Assembly (NCBI GenBank): GCA_965231905.1
Contig: CBDDOO010000002.1
Location: 1,364,001 to 1,428,000, forward strand
Reading direction: 5' to 3'
Length of the DNA: 64,000 bases
Source: G963663315 sp965231905
Lineage (GTDB): Bacteria > Pseudomonadota > Gammaproteobacteria > Arenicellales > Poriferihabitantaceae
This document shows, piece by piece, positions 62,071 to 64,000 of the stretch (position 1 is its first letter; each line of letters starts with the position of its first letter). Both the position numbers and the translations under genes were made by a program. The notes below the pieces were generated by a model. That model had not been told where the DNA came from. It did no database searches and saw only the letters and a list, made by a program, of their open reading frames with translations.

Positions 62071-63372
62071 TCCCCGCTCCCGCCGGTGTGCAACCTCTCC
62101 CAGTATTCTGGTCTCCCTGACGGCGCGGTCGTCTCCGAGCATCTGCAGTACGAACAGGCGTTCCATGAGGTTGCGGCAACTCTGGATACGCCGATCAATC
62201 AACGGCGTGGCACGGTAGTCGAGCACGATGAAATCAGCCTCTTTCCCGGGCTCGAAATTGCCGATGTACGGGTCAAGGTCCAGCATCCGGGCGCCTCCCA
62301 GGGTGGCCAGGTAAAGCGACTGGAAGGGGGACAGATTGTAATTCTGAAGTTGCTGCACCTTGTAGGCCTCGTTGATCACCCGGAGCAGGGAAAAACTGTC
62401 CCCACCGCCGACATCCGTACCGAGCCCGGTATGGACGCGGTGTTCGAGGGCTGTTCGATAATCGAACAGCCCGCTGCCGATGAACAGGTTCGACAACGGG
62501 CAGTGGGCGATGCCGGAGCCTGAATCCGCGAGCCGTTGCCATTCGCTGTCATGCAGATGGACCCCGTGGGCGAAAACCGAACGCCGGCCGAGCAGTCCGT
62601 GCCGGTCATAGACATCCAGGTAGCCGGATGCGTCAGGGAATAACTCCGATACCCGATGACATTCTTCGGTGTTTTCCGCAAGGTGGGTATGCAGGTGCAC
62701 ACCGGGATGCTCGGCGAGCAGCTGACCCGCCCTGTCAAGCTGCCGCGGGCTGGAGGTGATTGCGAAACGGGGTGTCACGGCATACCCCAGCCGTTCCACG
62801 CCGTGCCAGCGTTCGATCAACGACTTGCTGTCTCGATATCCCGTCTCTGCCGTATCACAGAGATACCCCGGAGCATGGCGGTCCATCATGACCTTGCCGC
62901 AGATCATGCGCAGGCGGCGCCGGCGGGCCTCCAGGAAGAATGCCTCAACGGATTGTGGGTGCACGGTGCCGAAAACCAGGGCAGTCGTGGCGCCATTGCG
63001 CAGCAACTCGTCGAGGAAGAACGAGGCAACGCTCCTGGCATGGATGATGTCCCCGAACTTCCGCTCTGCCGGAAAGGTATGGGTTTCCAGCCAATCCAGC
63101 AGCCGGGCGCCGTAAGCCGCGATGATGTCGCACTGGGGGTAGTGGATATGGGTATCCACAAACCCCGGTAGCAGCAGGGCATCCCGGTGGCGCTGGATGA
63201 TCACGTCCGGCGAAATCTTCGCCCGCAGGCTGTCGAAAGGCCCCGCGTCCAACACAAGCCCGTCCCTGACCAGCAACAGGCCGTCTGGAAAATGGACGAC
63301 AGCCTTCTGTCCGGCGATGTCGGGATTTTCGAGAAAGTGCAGGATTTCTCCGCGATGGGCGGCAATCGTCAT
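62038..63372 (-). CDS. guaD: Guanine deaminase
   Basis: Deaminates guanine to xanthine. The 444-residue protein starts MTIAAHRGEILHFLENPDIA at ATG 63372, the first Met after the divergent promoter. Metal and active-site motifs: DTHIHYPQCDIIAAYG, LHTHLAENTEECHRV, FAHGVHLHDSEW and GLGTDVGGGDSFSLL. The last dozen residues (RRERGAGGHGDPPLQ) are encoded by a dispersed hairpin repeat and are unlike a normal GuaD end. It diverges from uraD. Confidence 0.92.
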   Translation of the reverse strand: MTIAAHRGEILHFLENPDIAGQKAVVHFPDGLLLVRDGLVLDAGPFDSLRAKISPDVIIQRHRDALLLPGFVDTHIHYPQCDIIAAYGARLLDWLETHTFPAERKFGDIIHARSVASFFLDELLRNGATTALVFGTVHPQSVEAFFLEARRRRLRMICGKVMMDRHAPGYLCDTAETGYRDSKSLIERWHGVERLGYAVTPRFAITSSPRQLDRAGQLLAEHPGVHLHTHLAENTEECHRVSELFPDASGYLDVYDRHGLLGRRSVFAHGVHLHDSEWQRLADSGSGIAHCPLSNLFIGSGLFDYRTALEHRVHTGLGTDVGGGDSFSLLRVINEAYKVQQLQNYNLSPFQSLYLATLGGARMLDLDPYIGNFEPGKEADFIVLDYRATPLIDRRIQSCRNLMERLFVLQMLGDDRAVRETRILGEVAHRRERGAGGHGDPPLQ

Positions 63373-63379
63373 AATATTG

Positions 63380-63423
63380 ATTATAGAAAAAATTTGATTA
63401 AACGGCCAAATTTTTTCTATAAT
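63380..63423. promoter_or_regulatory. Symmetric divergent promoter between guaD and uraD
   Basis: Two perfect 17-base arms (ATTATAGAAAAAATTTG and its reverse complement) flank a 10-base centre. Each arm carries TATAAT directed outward. On plus, TTGATT-N18-TATAAT; on minus, TTGGCC-N18-TATAAT. The -35 of each promoter lies in the arm of the other, so the two cannot be bound freely at once and one repressor could close both. Confidence 0.75.
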
Positions 63424-63449
63424 GATCTGGCTCCAACCGGGTATCATCA

Positions 63450-64000
63450 ATGGATATCAAAACCTTTAATTTTCTCAGCGCCTCCGAAGCGGCGGAGATC
63501 ATGCGATACTGCTGCACCGCGTCACGCTGGGTGGACCAGGTAGTGGATAGCAGACCATACTCCGGAATTGCGGAATTGCTGGCAAAGGCCGAAGAGCGCT
63601 GGGCCGCGATGGTGGAGACGGACTGGCTTGAGGCATTTGACGGGCATCCCCGGATCGGAGATCCTGAATCCCTGAAGGCCAGGTTCCGTACCACCCTGGC
63701 CACCGCGAGCATGGAACAGTTCCCGGTCCGTCAGGCAGACGAGGAAACCCTTGCCGGCCTGGCCGATGGCAACCAGGCTTATTTTGATCGTTTCGGTTTC
63801 ATTTTTATCATTTTCGCCAGTGGAAAGAGCGCTCCGGAAATGCTGATGCACCTGCGGAGCCGGCTCGGCAACAACCGCCAGACAGAGCTGGCTATCGCGG
63901 CGGCCGAGCAGTGGAAGATTACCCGGCGGCGTTTCGATGATGTGTTCGCCGCTACTTGCAGCCATGCCATATATGGTACTCTCGAACTCCATGAGCCAGA
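63450..64000 (+). CDS. uraD: OHCU decarboxylase UraD, cut by the window edge
   Basis: Decarboxylates 2-oxo-4-hydroxy-4-carboxy-5-ureidoimidazoline to S-allantoin. The frame starts at ATG 63450 (MDIKTFNFLSASEAAEIMRY) and is open to the last base, 183 full codons. EAFDGHPRIGDPESL contains the catalytic His and HPRIG motif, and NQAYFDRFGFIFIIFASGKS is the family signature; ERW and E...L-RL-N follow. The domain should be about complete by 170 residues, so the ongoing frame may lead into a fused hydroxyisourate hydrolase (UraH) domain, which would fill the missing step. Confidence 0.9.
   Translation, partial: MDIKTFNFLSASEAAEIMRYCCTASRWVDQVVDSRPYSGIAELLAKAEERWAAMVETDWLEAFDGHPRIGDPESLKARFRTTLATASMEQFPVRQADEETLAGLADGNQAYFDRFGFIFIIFASGKSAPEMLMHLRSRLGNNRQTELAIAAAEQWKITRRRFDDVFAATCSHAIYGTLELHEP

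Overview
The window looks like chromosomal DNA of a gammaproteobacterium. This is inferred from the gene families: a class I AroG-type DAHP synthase, a PhoP/PhoQ-like two-component pair, FAD/folate dehydrogenases, and PuuD/PuuE/AllA ureide genes. GC is medium-high, genes are tightly packed with many 4-nt ATGA/GTGA overlaps, and no rRNA, tRNA, CRISPR or phage genes were seen. Short GC-rich hairpin repeats sit in many gaps. Abundant genes for methylated amines, betaines and purines suggest a heterotroph or mixotroph living on nitrogen-rich organic matter, perhaps marine or host-associated; this is a guess.

Layout. 1-3.0 kb (minus): an unknown protein cut by the left edge, sulfate adenylyltransferase (sat) and DAHP synthase. 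3.2-7.4 kb (plus): a non-pyrrolysine MttB-family methyltransferase and a dimethylglycine/sarcosine dehydrogenase-like flavoprotein. 7.5-10.4 kb: a glycine-zipper envelope protein, a PepSY-like protein and an OmpR/PhoQ-type two-component system. 10.4-11.5 kb: CbiX cobaltochelatase with a His-rich tail. 11.6-20.1 kb: a divergent betaine/carnitine-type catabolic cluster (class III aminotransferase, enolase-superfamily epimerase-like enzyme, zinc-independent MDR oxidoreductase, second DMGDH-like flavoprotein, Rieske monooxygenase, Asp/Glu-racemase-like enzyme, sulfotransferase). The last gene is split by an insertion sequence at 20.1-21.5 kb, and its 3' part is recognisable on the far side. 21.9-22.5 kb: a toxin-antitoxin operon behind a perfect palindromic operator.

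22.8-26.5 kb: cobalamin genes (ChlID-type chelatase, CobO, CobB/CbiA). 26.7-32.4 kb: a DUF2236 oxygenase-like protein, an RND/MMPL exporter, a universal stress protein and a sodium:alanine symporter. 32.5-35.1 kb: ahcY and metK of the methyl cycle, which would serve the methyltransferases upstream. 35.5-37.8 kb: an unusual surface protein (DM13 domain, ten DPVTP repeats, Ig-like domain, outer-membrane barrel) flanked by long direct repeats. 38.0-40.1 kb: argB, fpr and a retropepsin-like protein.

40.2-55.7 kb (minus) is one long run of genes: a Dpp-type peptide/opine ABC transporter, FkbM methyltransferase, a second Rieske oxygenase, allA, alc, puuE, puuD, a RutR-like TetR regulator and a nucleoside/purine-type ABC importer. 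Facing it, 55.9-61.9 kb (plus) encodes 8-oxoguanine deaminase and xdhABC; then guaD (minus) and uraD (plus, cut by the right edge) diverge from a symmetric promoter. Together these convert guanine or 8-oxoguanine to xanthine and urate, then 5-hydroxyisourate, OHCU, allantoin, allantoate, ureidoglycolate and finally glyoxylate plus urea. The only step without a visible gene is hydroxyisourate hydrolase, which may lie beyond the right edge.
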